Positions 11,305 through 23,543 of a stretch of DNA of 64,000 nt are shown here, piece by piece. The notes beneath the pieces were generated by a model that saw nothing but the letters and a program-made list of their open reading frames with translations, had not been told where the DNA came from and searched no databases. The stretch comes from Tomocerus qinae (taxonomy: Eukaryota; Arthropoda; Collembola; Entomobryomorpha; Tomoceridae): NCBI GenBank assembly GCA_020055645.1, contig CM034546.1:133011875-133075874 (forward strand), in the 5' to 3' direction. Each line of letters begins with the position of its first letter. Within the stretch, counting starts at the first letter, position 1. The translations under genes and the position numbers were made by a program.

Positions 11305-14300
11305 ATGCCGCCTCCGCGATGGCTATATAGAAACACCAGTCGTACGGTAAGTTAAACGATCTGCCTTTCAATATCTGTCAATTACAATATCTATTTGTCA
11401 TTTCAAAATATTGAATGATTGATTCATAATAATTTTTAGATACCTTGTCCCGTGCAAGCGTGTAATGAACGATTCTATCAATTTAGTCAAGTAAGGACAC
11501 ATATGTTCATCAGTCATGAATGTTCCCAGTGTGGAGGCACTTTTTTAAGTCTACAATCTCACCAGCCTTGCAACGCTCCTGCAAACATCCAAGTCGGAGG
11601 AGCAGTTGAAGAAGGACCTTTTGAAGTTGTTGGTAACGCTCATCACGGCCGATTATCTGACTACAGAACGTCTCAAGTGCAAGGTACGACAGATTTGGTT
11701 GTACTTTTTGAAAATTTACGAGTATCGGCTACAAGACTCATAGTAGACATACTTCAAATCCGTCATGGTTTACGTCTAGAGTTTATTACTAATGTTAGAT
11801 TAGAAAGAGATGAGCTTACAAAAGATACATGGCTAAGATCTCCGTCTATGGTTCTACTTCACTCTAATCTTATAAGCCCTCTATATGAAACGGCTTTACA
11901 GCATCAAGTAGCTGTTCTTGAATTGTTTACTGAAGAAGGGAGTGGATGGAAAGTGAAGGAATTTCTCTACTTTCAAATATCCTTTGCTGTTTACAGTCCC
12001 TTAAGAGGAGCAAAGTACATTCCTACTCCAAAAGAATTAGGTAGTAAATGGCTGTTAAACATAAGGAATACCAATAACTTTTGTTTTCTTTATTGTATAT
12101 ATGCTCATCTTTTCCCACTGCCTGCGAGTACGAGAGATAAAACAGATCCCATAAAGTATGCACCCATAATGCGTCATCCAGATTTCAGTCTTGATGTTAC
12201 AAGTCTTAAATTTCCAGTACCAATACAAGATTATTCAAAATTCGAAATAGCAAACAATATTTCCATCAATGTGTACGGCTTCAATGCTAGTAAGGGGAAA
12301 AAACAACCAGGTAATATAATTGTATATCCGATTGTCTTAACTAAACGACGTAATATTCCTAGGGATAGGCATATTAATCTTTTACTTTTAGAAGAAGGGG
12401 ATAACTCCCATTATACACTAATTACTAATCTGTCTGCTTTCATCGGCAACACAGGCTGTCGGTATGATCTCTGTAGATTCTGTCTAAATAAGTATATTAT
12501 TACGAATACAGAATTAAATGCAGAAACTGGAGACACTGATATCGTGACAGGGGACAATCCTAACTTGGATGCGTTAAATAGACATGAAGCTATTTGCCAA
12601 AAGGTTAACAGTCCAAGAATTATCTTTCTGGAAGAAGGTTACATAAAGTTTAGAGACCTTAAAACAACATTCGCTGTTCCATATATATGTTTTGCGGACC
12701 TAGAAGCGTTCATGGTACAAATAGATAGAAAGGGAACAGATCACCATCAGCCATCGTCATATGCTTACATAATATGTAGTGATGAAAAGTTAGAAAAGTT
12801 TAGACGAAGAATTTCCAATTGAAGATTTAATTGAGAATTTGCTTTTAGAGGCGGATGAGGTTTTAAAGAAAATAAATGAATTTAAACCAATGGAGTTGAG
12901 CGACGAGGATTTGATCGATCACGCAAATTCTGTCACATGTAAATTTTGCAAAGACCGCTATAATGATAAAAATAAGAAAGTTAGACATCATGCACATGTT
13001 AATTGTATTTACTTGGGCAAGAAATATAGAGCGGGGCAGTATATTTGCACTTTGTGTAATAATTGTAATTTGCAGATAAAATTCAAAAGTTGTATGTTAT
13101 GTTTCATTGTGGAAAGAGATACGATTTCAAAATGCTAATAAGCGCCCTCACTCCTAGATACAAAGACAGGATAGACATTCTTGCTAAGACAAAGGAAGAT
13201 TTTATAAGTATAACAATTGATAAAAAATTGAGAATCACCGACTCAATTCAACATCTCCGTGGCGGCTTAGCTGACTTGGTAGAAAGTTTATTGAAAGGAG
13301 GATTAAATAAATTTCCCTGTACTCGTTCTATATTCTCAGGATTTAACATATACTACCAAAACTTTTAAGGAAACAGCCTTTCCCCTACAAATACTGTAAG
13401 GGTCGCAGTGTGTGGGAGCAAACATCTCTCCCGCCAAAGGAAGCATTTTACAATGATTTAAAAGAAGAGGAGATTACAGATGAAGATTATAATCATGCTA
13501 AAGAATTATGGGAGGAAACAGAATGTCAAACATTTAGAGACTACTGTAGCCTTTATCTAACTCTGGACGTTACGCTTCTTGCTGATGTTTATTTAGATTA
13601 TAGAAAAACTTGCATGGAAGAACTTATAATAGATCCTACGTATTCTATCACGTCAAGTGGATATTCATTTCAGGCATTTTTATATCTATCCGAAGTAAAA
13701 ATAGACTATATTGAGGACATGGATATTTATTTGATGTTAGTAACTGGTTTGAAAGGTGGAATTACTCAAGCGGCGACACGTTTGGTAGAAACTAATTTGC
13801 CTGAGGCGGAGGGTTTTGACTCTAGTAAACCAAAGTCTGAAATCTTGTTTACGGATTGTAATGCTATGTATCCAAGTGCAATGATGGAGCCTATGCCTGT
13901 TTCACATTTTAGAATGCTCTCTGATAGTGAGTTAGAAACTTTTGATGTTATGAATATAGATGATTCGTTAGGAATAGGTTACATAATAGAATCTGATATA
14001 GACTATCCCGACGCATTACATACAGTACATGGCATGTTTCCAATGATGCCGGAAAAGTATTCCGTATCATTTTATGATCTTTCTGATTATCAAGTAGAAC
14101 TATTAGATTCTGTAAAGCAATGTAACGCAGCTGCTGCTGAAAAGTTATTACTCACACTCTTTGACAAGAAAAATTATATTTGTTATCATAAATTATTGAG
14201 ATTCTATGCTTCCAAAGGGGTAGTGATAAAAAAGTATCACAAAGTATTCGAATTTAGAGAAACATCGTACATGAGAGATTATGTCGTTAAAATTAGCGAA

Positions 14301-15131
14301 TTGAGAAAGAATGCACCAAGTGAAATAGTGGCAATGTATTACAAAATTATTTTAAATGCAATATATGGCTACTGTTTAAGAAACAAAGCTAATGATATTA
14401 TCTGCAAACTTTGTTTTGATGCAGAGACGTGTGAAAGATATTTAGCTAGACATAACTATCACAGTCATATTGTAATACATGAAAATTTAAGTGTGTTCCA
14501 ATTTAAACAAACTTCATTTAAATTCACACAGCCTTATGCCACAGGCTTTTGCATTACGGAATTGTCTAGGTTGCAATTGTATAGTTTCTATTATGATGTG
14601 CTCAGTCCTCATTTCAATAATCGCTTGAGCGTGTGCATGATGGATACTGACAGCATAATGGTTAATGTGGAATTAAAAGATAAAACGTTAACTGAAGAGC
14701 TAGAGGAAATTAAACAGCATTTTGATTTCAGTAATCTCAGCGAAAAAAGTCCCCACTATAGACTAAAGTGCAATAATAATGCCAGCATACCTGGTAAATG
14801 GAAATTGGAGAAAAACGGTAGACGGATTAGACAGGCTTGTTCATTAAAAGTAAAACAGTACAGCATTTTAATGGACGACGACAGTGAAGTAACAAAAGGA
14901 AAGGGTGTTCCCAGGTCGGTATTAAAAAGATTGAATCATCAAATGTATTTAGATACTTTGCGTGGGGCTCCAAACATTAGTTGTTCAGCCAAACACATTG
15001 TAAGTAGAAAATTACAACTGTATACTACGGAGGTAAGTAAGTTAACTCTTCATGCATTTACTGCCTCCCGCTATATTCTCGAAGACGGCATTCACACTTT
15101 GCCTTTTGGGCATAAAGACATCAGAACGTAA
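11305..15131 (+). pseudogene. Protein-primed type B DNA polymerase of the Polinton, frameshifted
   Basis: A small first exon 11305-11346 (14 codons, donor ACG/GTAAGT) joins in phase 0 to a long exon from 11440. The join sits just before a C-x4-C-x12-H-x4-H finger, and no other ATG suits, since the long frame would otherwise start at a GTG. Then follow an N-terminal region with an NLCF-like segment (NNFCFLY) and the HINLLL...SHYTLI region typical of arthropod family members, the exonuclease motif FADLEA (about 12688), DNA polymerase motif A with TDCNAMYPS (13851-13883), motif B KIILNAIYGY (14343-14372) and motif C MDTDS (14640). The family replicates linear element DNA from a terminal protein. 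Three single-base-type frameshifts break it, near 12780-12800, 13085-13100 and 13340-13370. The last 573 codons, with all polymerase motifs, are open. Confidence 0.88.
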
Positions 15132-15274
15132 TCCAAGATTTAAAAAAGCATCTATGGAGATGATGGATGTTTGAAGATTCTGAATTTAAACATTTAATTT
15201 AGTTTGCGGTATATTTGAATGCAGGTGCAAATGTAAAGTGTCGATATTTATTGTCATATTAAATGCTGTCTAGT
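15132..15274. other. Spacer between polymerase and right TIR
   Basis: AT-rich, no reading frame or repeat recognised. No clear AATAAA signal follows the polymerase stop within this spacer. Confidence 0.4.
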
Positions 15275-15934
15275 TTAGTTTAGCTTCATTGTATTTTTTT
15301 GTAGTAATCTCTTGTTTAGTGTAGTGTACTTTAAATAATTAGTTCCAAATTCTAATTCTTGTAGACACTGTATAATAACAAATTGAGCACCTATCTAAGA
15401 CTATAATCTTGTATCTGTATGAGAAACATAAATACCTAGACCTACTCTTTGTATAATTGATTTGTAGTCCTACCATGCAATTTAACTTAGAAACAAATTC
15501 ATTCGCCATACAATAGATTTTTAAAGAGAAGAAATTGCATGGTATCGCTACCATGCAATTAAACTTAGAAATTTCTCGACAGATTCTACCATAAAATTTA
15601 ATTTATAAATTTTTAAAGAGAAGAAATTCATTGGTAGCCTACCATGCAATTTATCTTAGCAATTATTACACTTTGTACAATACACATTACTCGATAGATT
15701 CTACAATGCAATTTAACTTAGAAATAAATTCACACTTGTATAATAGAGATTGTATTATACCTTACTTTGTTACTGTAAATAGTTTAAAGATAATTTTCGT
15801 TTGTAAATAACAATATGTTGAATAATAATGAAACAGGGAATAATACAACTTATAGTAAAATGATCTTGTGGAATAATACTTCATTTAGTTGTTTTAGATA
15901 TTAGATAATGTTTATTTAGTGTTTGTGTACTGTT

Positions 15935-16755
15935 ATGTCATTAGTTAAACCTAATTATTTTATGTCAGTAGTTAAACCTAATTATTTTATGCCAGTAGTT
16001 AAATGTTTGTATACTGTCATGTCAGTTATTAAATCATTTAGTTGTCACCATGTCACTAGTTTATTATCAATACTTAAATGTATTAGTGAATTTTGAATTG
16101 GTGGGCAAATGTTGAAGCTAATAGTGAAGTTCTTCATTATTTAATGTGCCGCGCAGCTAAATGTTTGCATATTTAAATGTTTGATGCACTTGATATCAAT
16201 AATTAAATGTTTAAGGATAGAAATAATGTAAGTCAAAACTTGAAAACCAAAAAAAATATTGTAGTCTTGTAAACTGTTAGTTAAATAAAACAATTCGGCC
16301 TTGTACATATAACTTTCTGTCTTTTATTGATTAGGTTAGTTGCTAAATGTTTCTTTTAGTTGTCACTATGTCACTAGTTAATGTCAGTTTTTAATTGTCT
16401 TTTAGTGTATGTCAGTAGTTAAATGTTTGTATGCTGTCATGTCAGTTATTAAATCATTTAGTTGTCACCATGTCACTAGTTTATTATCAATACTTAAATG
16501 TATTAGTGAATTTTGATTTGGTAGGCAAATGTTGAAGCTAATAGTGAAGTTCTTTAGTATTTAATGTGCCGCGTAGCTAAATGTTTGCGTATTTAAATGT
16601 TTGATGCACTTGATATCAATAATTAAATGTTTAAGGATAGAAATAATGTAAGTCAAAACTTGAAAACCAAAAAAAAATATTGTAGTCTTGTAAACTGTTA
16701 GTTAAATAAAACAATTCGGCCTTGTACATATAACTTTCTGTCTTTTATTGATTAG
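15935..16755. repeat. 420-bp tandem duplication in the right TIR
   Basis: Text from about 16016 to 16335 (GTCATGTCAGTTATTAAATC onward) recurs from about 16436 to 16755 with few changes, ending both times in CTTTCTGTCTTTTATTGATT. The left arm has a single copy (about 7735-8000), so the duplication arose on the right arm only. Confidence 0.75.
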
Positions 16756-18175
16756 GTTAGGAGCAAAAGAACTAATGACTAACTGAAATAGTGAGACTAA
16801 ATTAAAATACTTTAAAACTAAAATATTCTAAAGCTCTACTACGTAACTGAACTGAATGAGTCAACCGCACTAAATAAGAATCAGTTTACTCGTAAGGGAA
16901 TAAAAGTGCGAGAGGAAGACGGAAGAAAGAGCTCATTAGTATGCGCAATCGTACGCTGTAATACGTACTCAGTTTGTCTACTCACCTAGCTTCTGTTCAT
17001 CCATAATATTTATAATAATGACTTAAGTCATTGGCCAGACACAAGTCCGGCTACGATGCTAGAGTATTAGATGGTGTCAGTAAATTATTTTTCTTTCTTG
17101 TAAATGGTTGCAACGTTAGGTAACAAGTATTATTTTAGGTAATGCAGTTGAGATGCATCTTAAACGACAGCAGCTGTACTTCCGTTATAGAAATAACTCG
17201 AGACATGAATAATTAATTAGAACATAGAAGTAAGAAGTGATTCAAAGGATCAAACGGATATCTACCATGCAATTTCATTTTTATATTTAGTTTTAGTAGA
17301 GTTAATCATATCAATCTTCATTGTGGCTTTGTATTGTGTAGAGATTAATACGTACAGATGATTGTCAGTTTGCTACTCCCGCTTTAGAGTCGACTCGTGC
17401 CATGTTTACTTGCAAGACTTATTCTCTACAGTAAAAATTTATTGCTACCATGCAATTTTACTTTTATTTATATGGAGGAAGGATTAAGGGTAAATAATAT
17501 TTGTATTGTTGCGCGTCAAGATGTATTTGCACACTTCCGTTATAGACTTGACTCGTGAGATGAATATTAATTTGACCAGGAGCGCGAGTACGACTGTTTT
17601 TATTCATATAAGAACTGTACCTTCATCATTGCTACCCTAAGACTCACCTATTTACCTATTGTTATTTCTCCAATCTACAGTTTGAATGTCTGCACCTTTA
17701 TATATTGATACAAAATGTTTTATTTGAATTTATTACTTATCTAGAGTGTAGAGTAAATTATGTTTCTATTCGCCTGGCGGTTGTTACTTGCGTATGTTAC
17801 AAGATGCGTTTGTCCATTTCCGTTATAGACTTGACGCGTGACATGAATGTATTAATCCGTACAATTGCTCTACTTACCCAATTATTTCCTGCTCGTGCCA
17901 CTATTCAAGTAGACAATGACGATTATATAATGATATTATCCTACTTCCTGATGTAAAGTATCTTATAGTAGTAAATTTTCCTATCTAATAGTAACCACAC
18001 TTTTAAGCCACTCAATCAATCTACATATAACTTTTGCTTTGCCGTGTAGTCAAGTTTATAAAGTGTATGTAAAATAGTGCACGCATTGATGCAAGTTTCG
18101 CTTACTATCTATTCTCTCCCTCCTTTTTTCCTCACTATTTAACAGACTGCCGACGAGAGAAGATTGTCCCACAAA

Positions 18176-18914
18176 ATGAATTCACTACCGTTATCGTATT
18201 TTAAACGGGCAGAGTAAGTTATATTATATTTCAAGTATATATATATAATACTATAACCAACGTAATGCTAGCAAGATGTTTTTCGTATTTCAGCGTCCGC
18301 TGTATGCATTGTAGTTATCTTCACCTATGGGGAGAGAACGCTAGAGCAATGACCAAGATTAATGGACACAATTCGTGTTTGCGTTGTTATGTGCAATCTG
18401 ATTGTCAATGTAAGGCTGTAATGAATAGCGTGCTTGATCTTGATGACTTAAAGCAATGGTTCGTTGTTGAATCTAAGTACTGCTGGAGTAGAGAAAAATG
18501 TCTACTGAAAAGAATTCCGTATCATGATGCTAAAGATGTAAAATATTATGTTTTCGCAAGGCGATATAAATTATGTGGATTCTGTGTAAACTACTCTCAC
18601 TATCGCAGTCTTTTTACCTACGAGGTGGAAGATGCTATGTTCTGGGGAAAGAAAATTCTACGGTCAAAGTAAGTTATATATTTGTATCTCTTTACTTTAC
18701 GGATATCAACTCTGTACTAAATAAAAGAAACATTTATAGTTTGAACGATGTGGAGTCTGTAACGAAATTTGAGCATGTGAATGATTCTCTCGTTGGACTT
18801 CCAAAAAAGGAGCTCGAAGATCGAATCTATAAAATACTTAGAGACGATGTTGAGAATTGGCCATCCCGAAAGAAGATTCACTCTCCAGCTTCTCAGGAAA
18901 ATAATATTAACTAA
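18176..18914 (+). CDS. Cysteine-rich protein of the Polinton TIR, right copy (195 aa)
   Basis: Three exons: 18176-18213, 18294-18668 and 18740-18914. Donors are GTAAGT; acceptors follow TTTCAG and TTATAG. All joins keep frame and give 195 residues. The conserved cysteine pairs are C16/C19, C41/C44, C76/C82 and C107/C110, a pattern that could bind two zinc ions (inference). The C-terminal third is acidic and probably helical (VTKFEHVNDSLVG). I recognise no family. The copy in the opposite arm (5591-6311) has identical exon sizes except for one lost codon position that is now a stop. Identical structure in diverged arms, with cysteines kept, suggests function. The start was chosen because the same ATG, exon length and donor are conserved in both copies. 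It is transcribed toward the near end of the element. Confidence 0.72.
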
Positions 18915-21900
18915 ACAATCTTCATTTCAAGTTTTCCTTTCTCATTCCAGTATTATATATTAACTCCAGGCTATATTAACTCCATTTTCAATAGTTTTAT
19001 TTATCCTTACATACATCAGTAATACATTTGTTAAAATTTAACCTAGAATAGCAGATTAGTTGGCAGGGAGTGAGCTAAGATGGAGACTATTAAAGAGAGG
19101 ATAGACTTTCTAGCAAAGGCAATAATATGCTCTCACACTACCACCTCACCAAAAAAGGTTGGATTGTCTTGAAACTCTCCTGGAAATTCCTTGGTATAGG
19201 CTACCATGCAATTATTCAACTTGTCTTTTTATCGTGCATATCGATACTATACATAACTTTCTATCCAAATGTCGCTAAGGTAACCATAAAATATTAGTAA
19301 ATATATTTAATAATAATCTACAATTAATCTATATTAATCTATAGTCTATAATAAATCTATATTAATCTATAATCTATAATAAATCTTTATTAATCTATAA
19401 TCTATAATAAATTTATATTAATCTATAATCTATAATAATCTATAATAAATATTAGTAATTTTCTCTAGTATAATCCTACAGTTTCACTACTTTTATAGGA
19501 AATATTCTCTGTATATCTTATAGTTTCAATAGTATTATAGGAAATATTATCTAGTTATAGTGAGCTCCTGTCCAGAAAAATCCCTCCATGCATGATTGTC
19601 GAGAATATCGAAGAATGTCGGTGCATTTCATGCAAATATAGGTACATATGGAGGAAAATGTTAGCTTTTACATCTAATTTCAAAGAAATATTAGTAGCTT
19701 TCTTGTAAATATCGGTTACATAATCTAGTTTTATAGTAAATATCAAGCAGCTTGGCTAGTTTAAAAGGAAATATTCTGTCTTTTGACTAGTCTTTATAGG
19801 AAATATTATCTAGTTATAGTGAGCTCCTGTCCAGAAAAATCCCTCCATGCATGATTGTCGAGAATATCGAAGAATGTCGGTGCATTTCATGCAAATATAG
19901 GTACATATGGAGGAAAATGTTAGCTTTTACATCTAATTTCAAAGAAATATTAGTAGTTTTCTTGTAAATATCCCTAATGTGTTGTACTTTTATACTGGAT
20001 ATCAGTAAAATCTCGGAGTATTAAGACGAATATGTGTAATTCTTTAAGATTTTGCAGTAACTACATGCATTTTTTTGTACTTTCATGCTGACCATCACTA
20101 ATGTTTTGTATTTTTAAGACGAACATCAGTAATGTGTTGTACTTTTAAGACGAATATCAGTAAGGTCTTGTACTTTTAAGACGAATATTAGTAATGTGTT
20201 GTACTTTTATACTGAATATCAGTAATGTCTGGTAGTTTGGTGGTATTTGTAACTACTTTCATAAGTTTTATGATACTTGTTAGTAGTTCGTATTAGTTTT
20301 CCAGCACATGTGAGTAAATGATTGTAACTCTTCAGTAAGTATCTATAATTGTCTCTAGTTTCCTTGTACATCTTAACAATTCTTTTAGTTTTGCAATAAA
20401 TATTAATCATCTTTATTCAAATTCCAAATTATTGACTGAAATCATTTACATTACTTCCAATAGGTATAAGTTTTTGTATTAAATCGACTCCGCTTAATGA
20501 ATTTTTACGAAATTTATCATTTACATGTTCTATTTATTCATGCTTTGTTTCAAATATTATTAAGATTACTACAATATGATGCAATGCATAGTTGGTTGCC
20601 TGTAAGTTGTAGAGACTGACACGTGCCGTGCACCGGATGTAGGGGAGAGAAAACGTTTGCACATGGCATAATAACGTCACAAGTATCGAGTTGGCTTAAT
20701 ATATACATAAACTTTATATTATGGAGATATTATTTGAGACTTGAAACGTAAGCACGGCATTATTTCTTGTTGGGAGATATAGCACTATAGCGACAATATA
20801 GTGAGATATAGCATGATGACGACAATATAGTGAGACGATATTATTATTGTATGCTAATACTATTATAGTAAGACGAAATTATTATGGTGACAATATAGCG
20901 AGACGATATTATTGTAACATGCTGATATTAGCTTTAGTATAATGTAATTATCAAGCAAATCGAGTAAGCGAGAATAGTATTACCAGAGTACGAGGGAGTA
21001 TGATGCGTAGAGGGTTGGCGGGCGGAGCGAGTTGCAGTGTAGGATTGGTAGGGTGGACGAGTTGCAGTAGAAGGCTGCTAGGCTGAGCGAGTTGCAGTGT
21101 AGGGTTAACGTGTAGCATTGGAGAATACGGCAGTACAGAGCAGCACATCGTAGAGTAAAGACTTGCTGGAATCGTAAACCTAACTCTGCTACAATTTACT
21201 TTATATTTATTATAGACACTTTATATCTTATAGCTAGGTAACCTATTGTTTTAAATTATTCGTATTCTAAAATAACTCTAACGTAATAACTTTCTATATA
21301 GCCAGCCTAGTTTATAAGTAATTTACTAAATTATTTAACATAAAATCAAAATTTGATATTTAATAGCAGTTACTGTAGGTCATGTGCAGACTAGATATGA
21401 TCCGTATAATAACTACCGTAGATAATTTAGCTAGGACATAGCAACTCTAGTTATAAGTATGAAAGATTTAGATACAAGACAGTAAAAAGTATTGTAGATA
21501 TGCCACTTGTAGAGTAAAATAGTAAAATATATCGTAGATATGCGAGCTAAAGATATAAAATAGTATAAGGTATCGTAGATATGCCAGTTATAGATATAAA
21601 ATAGTACTATATAAGGAACACAGTAGGCACACAACTTTCATGTAGGGCAGCTAGGGAACTTTATACAGGACAGGTACGACCTGAATCTAGTAGAGAAGAG
21701 TGTGCAGGAAGTGAGAGGCGGAGCTTAAAACCGGTTCCAGCCAATCAGTGACTAGTAGGTGTTCCGATATACTACTTAAGCTGATGCAACCCCACCAGAG
21801 CTCAGTCGAGAGCGAACCTTCACCGAGTGAAGACCTCCGTTCACGCTCGTCCGAAGCAGGATGGGGAAATCCCAATATGTATATAGCAGCCTATTACGCT

Positions 21901-22101
21901 CTATATGAGCACGACTGCTATATGGAAATGGCTAAATAATGACCGCTTTGCTTATAATATGGCTTATATGCTTATATTATTATAGGTTAGGTTAGGTTAA
22001 GGCAAGGAGGGCCGGCTCCGGCCGGCCTTCCAATTAAAAAACTTGATCTGGCGGAGCCCTTAGTCGTTAAAAAGCTCAACCAGGGGTACATACACGCTAC
22101 T

Positions 22102-22107
22102 AATAAG
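22102..22107. repeat. Target site duplication of the Polinton, right copy (AATAAG)
   Basis: Directly follows the last T of the right inverted repeat and equals 2493-2498. Confidence 0.92.
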
Positions 22108-23543
22108 CTAAACTAAACCTAATCCATCTCAACCTAATAAAATTCTAATAAGGATAAGTAATTATGTTTTTCACGTGTGATACATTTTTACAAACAGTTA
22201 ACAACTAGTTATATATTTATTTATTACAAGATATCGCCCTGATAAGGTCTTTGTTTGTGATATCAGGGCAAATATTACAAATCACAATTAATTACAAAAA
22301 AGTCCCAAGATGAAAAGTATGATCACAAAAAGAACATTTTTTATAACAGGTAATACATTATTCTGAATCCGTTACATCTACAGTTCTAGATTCCATTAAT
22401 TGTTGTTCTAATAGATAAGTATTTAGTTTTTTCTTAAATATAAGTAGTGTGCGGTTCTAATTGATATTGGTAAGCTGTACCAGTACAAGAGTGATTGTTC
22501 AGAGAAACTTCTGTGACCATAATATGAATTAGATATGGCGTACAATTCACGGGAGTACAAGTATACGTACTGGATCTAGTTTACAATGTATTAGACTAAA
22601 TTATACAAGTTTCAACAACTCAAATTTGTAAAATCCATTTCAATTCTTTTGTAATCAACATTTTACTGAGTCAAATTTCTGCTTACATACGAATCTACCA
22701 GTTAGCCTAAGAGCCTTTTCAACAATGTCAAAGTCAGAGTTCTTCGCAACGCCACATGCCTTATAATATTGATTCTATTTGATTAATTTAACAATTACAA
22801 TCTATTAGCCGATCGAGGATTTCATTGTTTGATATTTTTATAAAACAGTTTGAATGTTTTTGATTGGAATAAATTAGACACATAGCTACAGGACTAATGT
22901 TGTAGGTTTCAATTGATTCTATTTAAAGTTTAAGGATTAAAAAATAAATGCGGAAATTATTATTAAAAGTGAATTACTTTGACCGTTTTGTCTAAACCGT
23001 ATATCGGCTACGCTGGCTTGGTCTAAACAGTAAAAAAAATTTTTCAGGGCAATTAACTACAAACCGCGATTTCAATAACTTTAGCTAAGGGTAAACTTTT
23101 GTAACTCCACGCACACATTTCTACAAATGATTAATTTCCGCTCATGAAAAGTTCAATAGATAAATGATTGTCACGGTGTTATAAAGTGACATAGCGACAA
23201 TGTAAAAAACTATTGTATCAGGATCAGGAGTTATAGGTTTGTTGCATTTAATGTTTTTAAGGTAAGATACTCTGTAAATATATAATGATAACAATTAAAT
23301 TAATGCTCCATATTATCGTGTTAGAAATCGCTCCTGAATGTTCCAGCTTTTAATTCCATTAATATTTTTGTGTCGAGTAATCAATGCGAATACTGAATAC
23401 ACTATCCTCTTATTAGTTCAAAGCATGAAATTAACTTTTGTAAATCATAGTTCATAGAAACATAAAGAGTGAGTAGGTACTAAGTACATCACCAGAAAAA
23501 ATACGTCTATGCACAAAACCTATATAATAATACAAAAACGAAA
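22108..23543. repeat. Upstream block of IR copy A
   Basis: No gene. It continues the repeated upstream block interrupted by the Polinton: CTAATCCAT, TTTTTCACGTGTGATACAT and later the near-gene text recur before copies B, C, E, F (partly) and G. It contains the conserved near-promoter motif listed separately. Confidence 0.75.
23469..23490 (+). promoter_or_regulatory. Conserved GTGAGTAGGTACTAAGTACATC block upstream of IR genes
   Basis: This block, containing the perfect palindrome GTACTAAGTAC (23477-23487), precedes the ATG of copy A by 57 bp. It recurs before B (29021-29031), C (42099-42109) and F (47918-47928), and as GTACTAAATAC before D (42501) and E (44401). Copy G has lost it. Position and conservation suggest a core promoter or factor site, but they may only reflect recent duplication. 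Confidence 0.45.

Larger units (their letters stand above)
2499..22101. mobile_element. Polinton/Maverick-type DNA transposon, 19.6 kb
   Basis: The ends are AGTAGCGTGTATGTACC at 2499 and its reverse complement finishing at 22101, flanked by a 6-bp duplication. Six-base duplications, AG termini, inverted repeats and a protein-primed type B DNA polymerase are the established signature of Polintons (Mavericks). The element is unusual in its inverted repeats (about 6.5 kb each, against the few hundred bases to about 1 kb usual in the group) and in its small gene set: polymerase, a zinc-finger gene, and a cysteine-rich gene present in both repeats. I see no retroviral-type integrase, FtsK-like ATPase, adenovirus-type protease or capsid reading frame between the ends. 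It is either a reduced element mobilised in trans or a lineage with a different gene set. The polymerase is frameshifted, so this copy is probably inactive. Confidence 0.88.
15275..22101 (-). repeat. Right terminal inverted repeat of the Polinton
   Basis: Reverse-complement partner of 2499-9010. It lacks about 55 bp present on the left near 8895-8950, and it contains an extra tandem duplication (15935-16755). It therefore is a little longer than the left arm. The outermost 1.7 kb is nearly identical to the left, the inner part clearly diverged. Confidence 0.88.
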
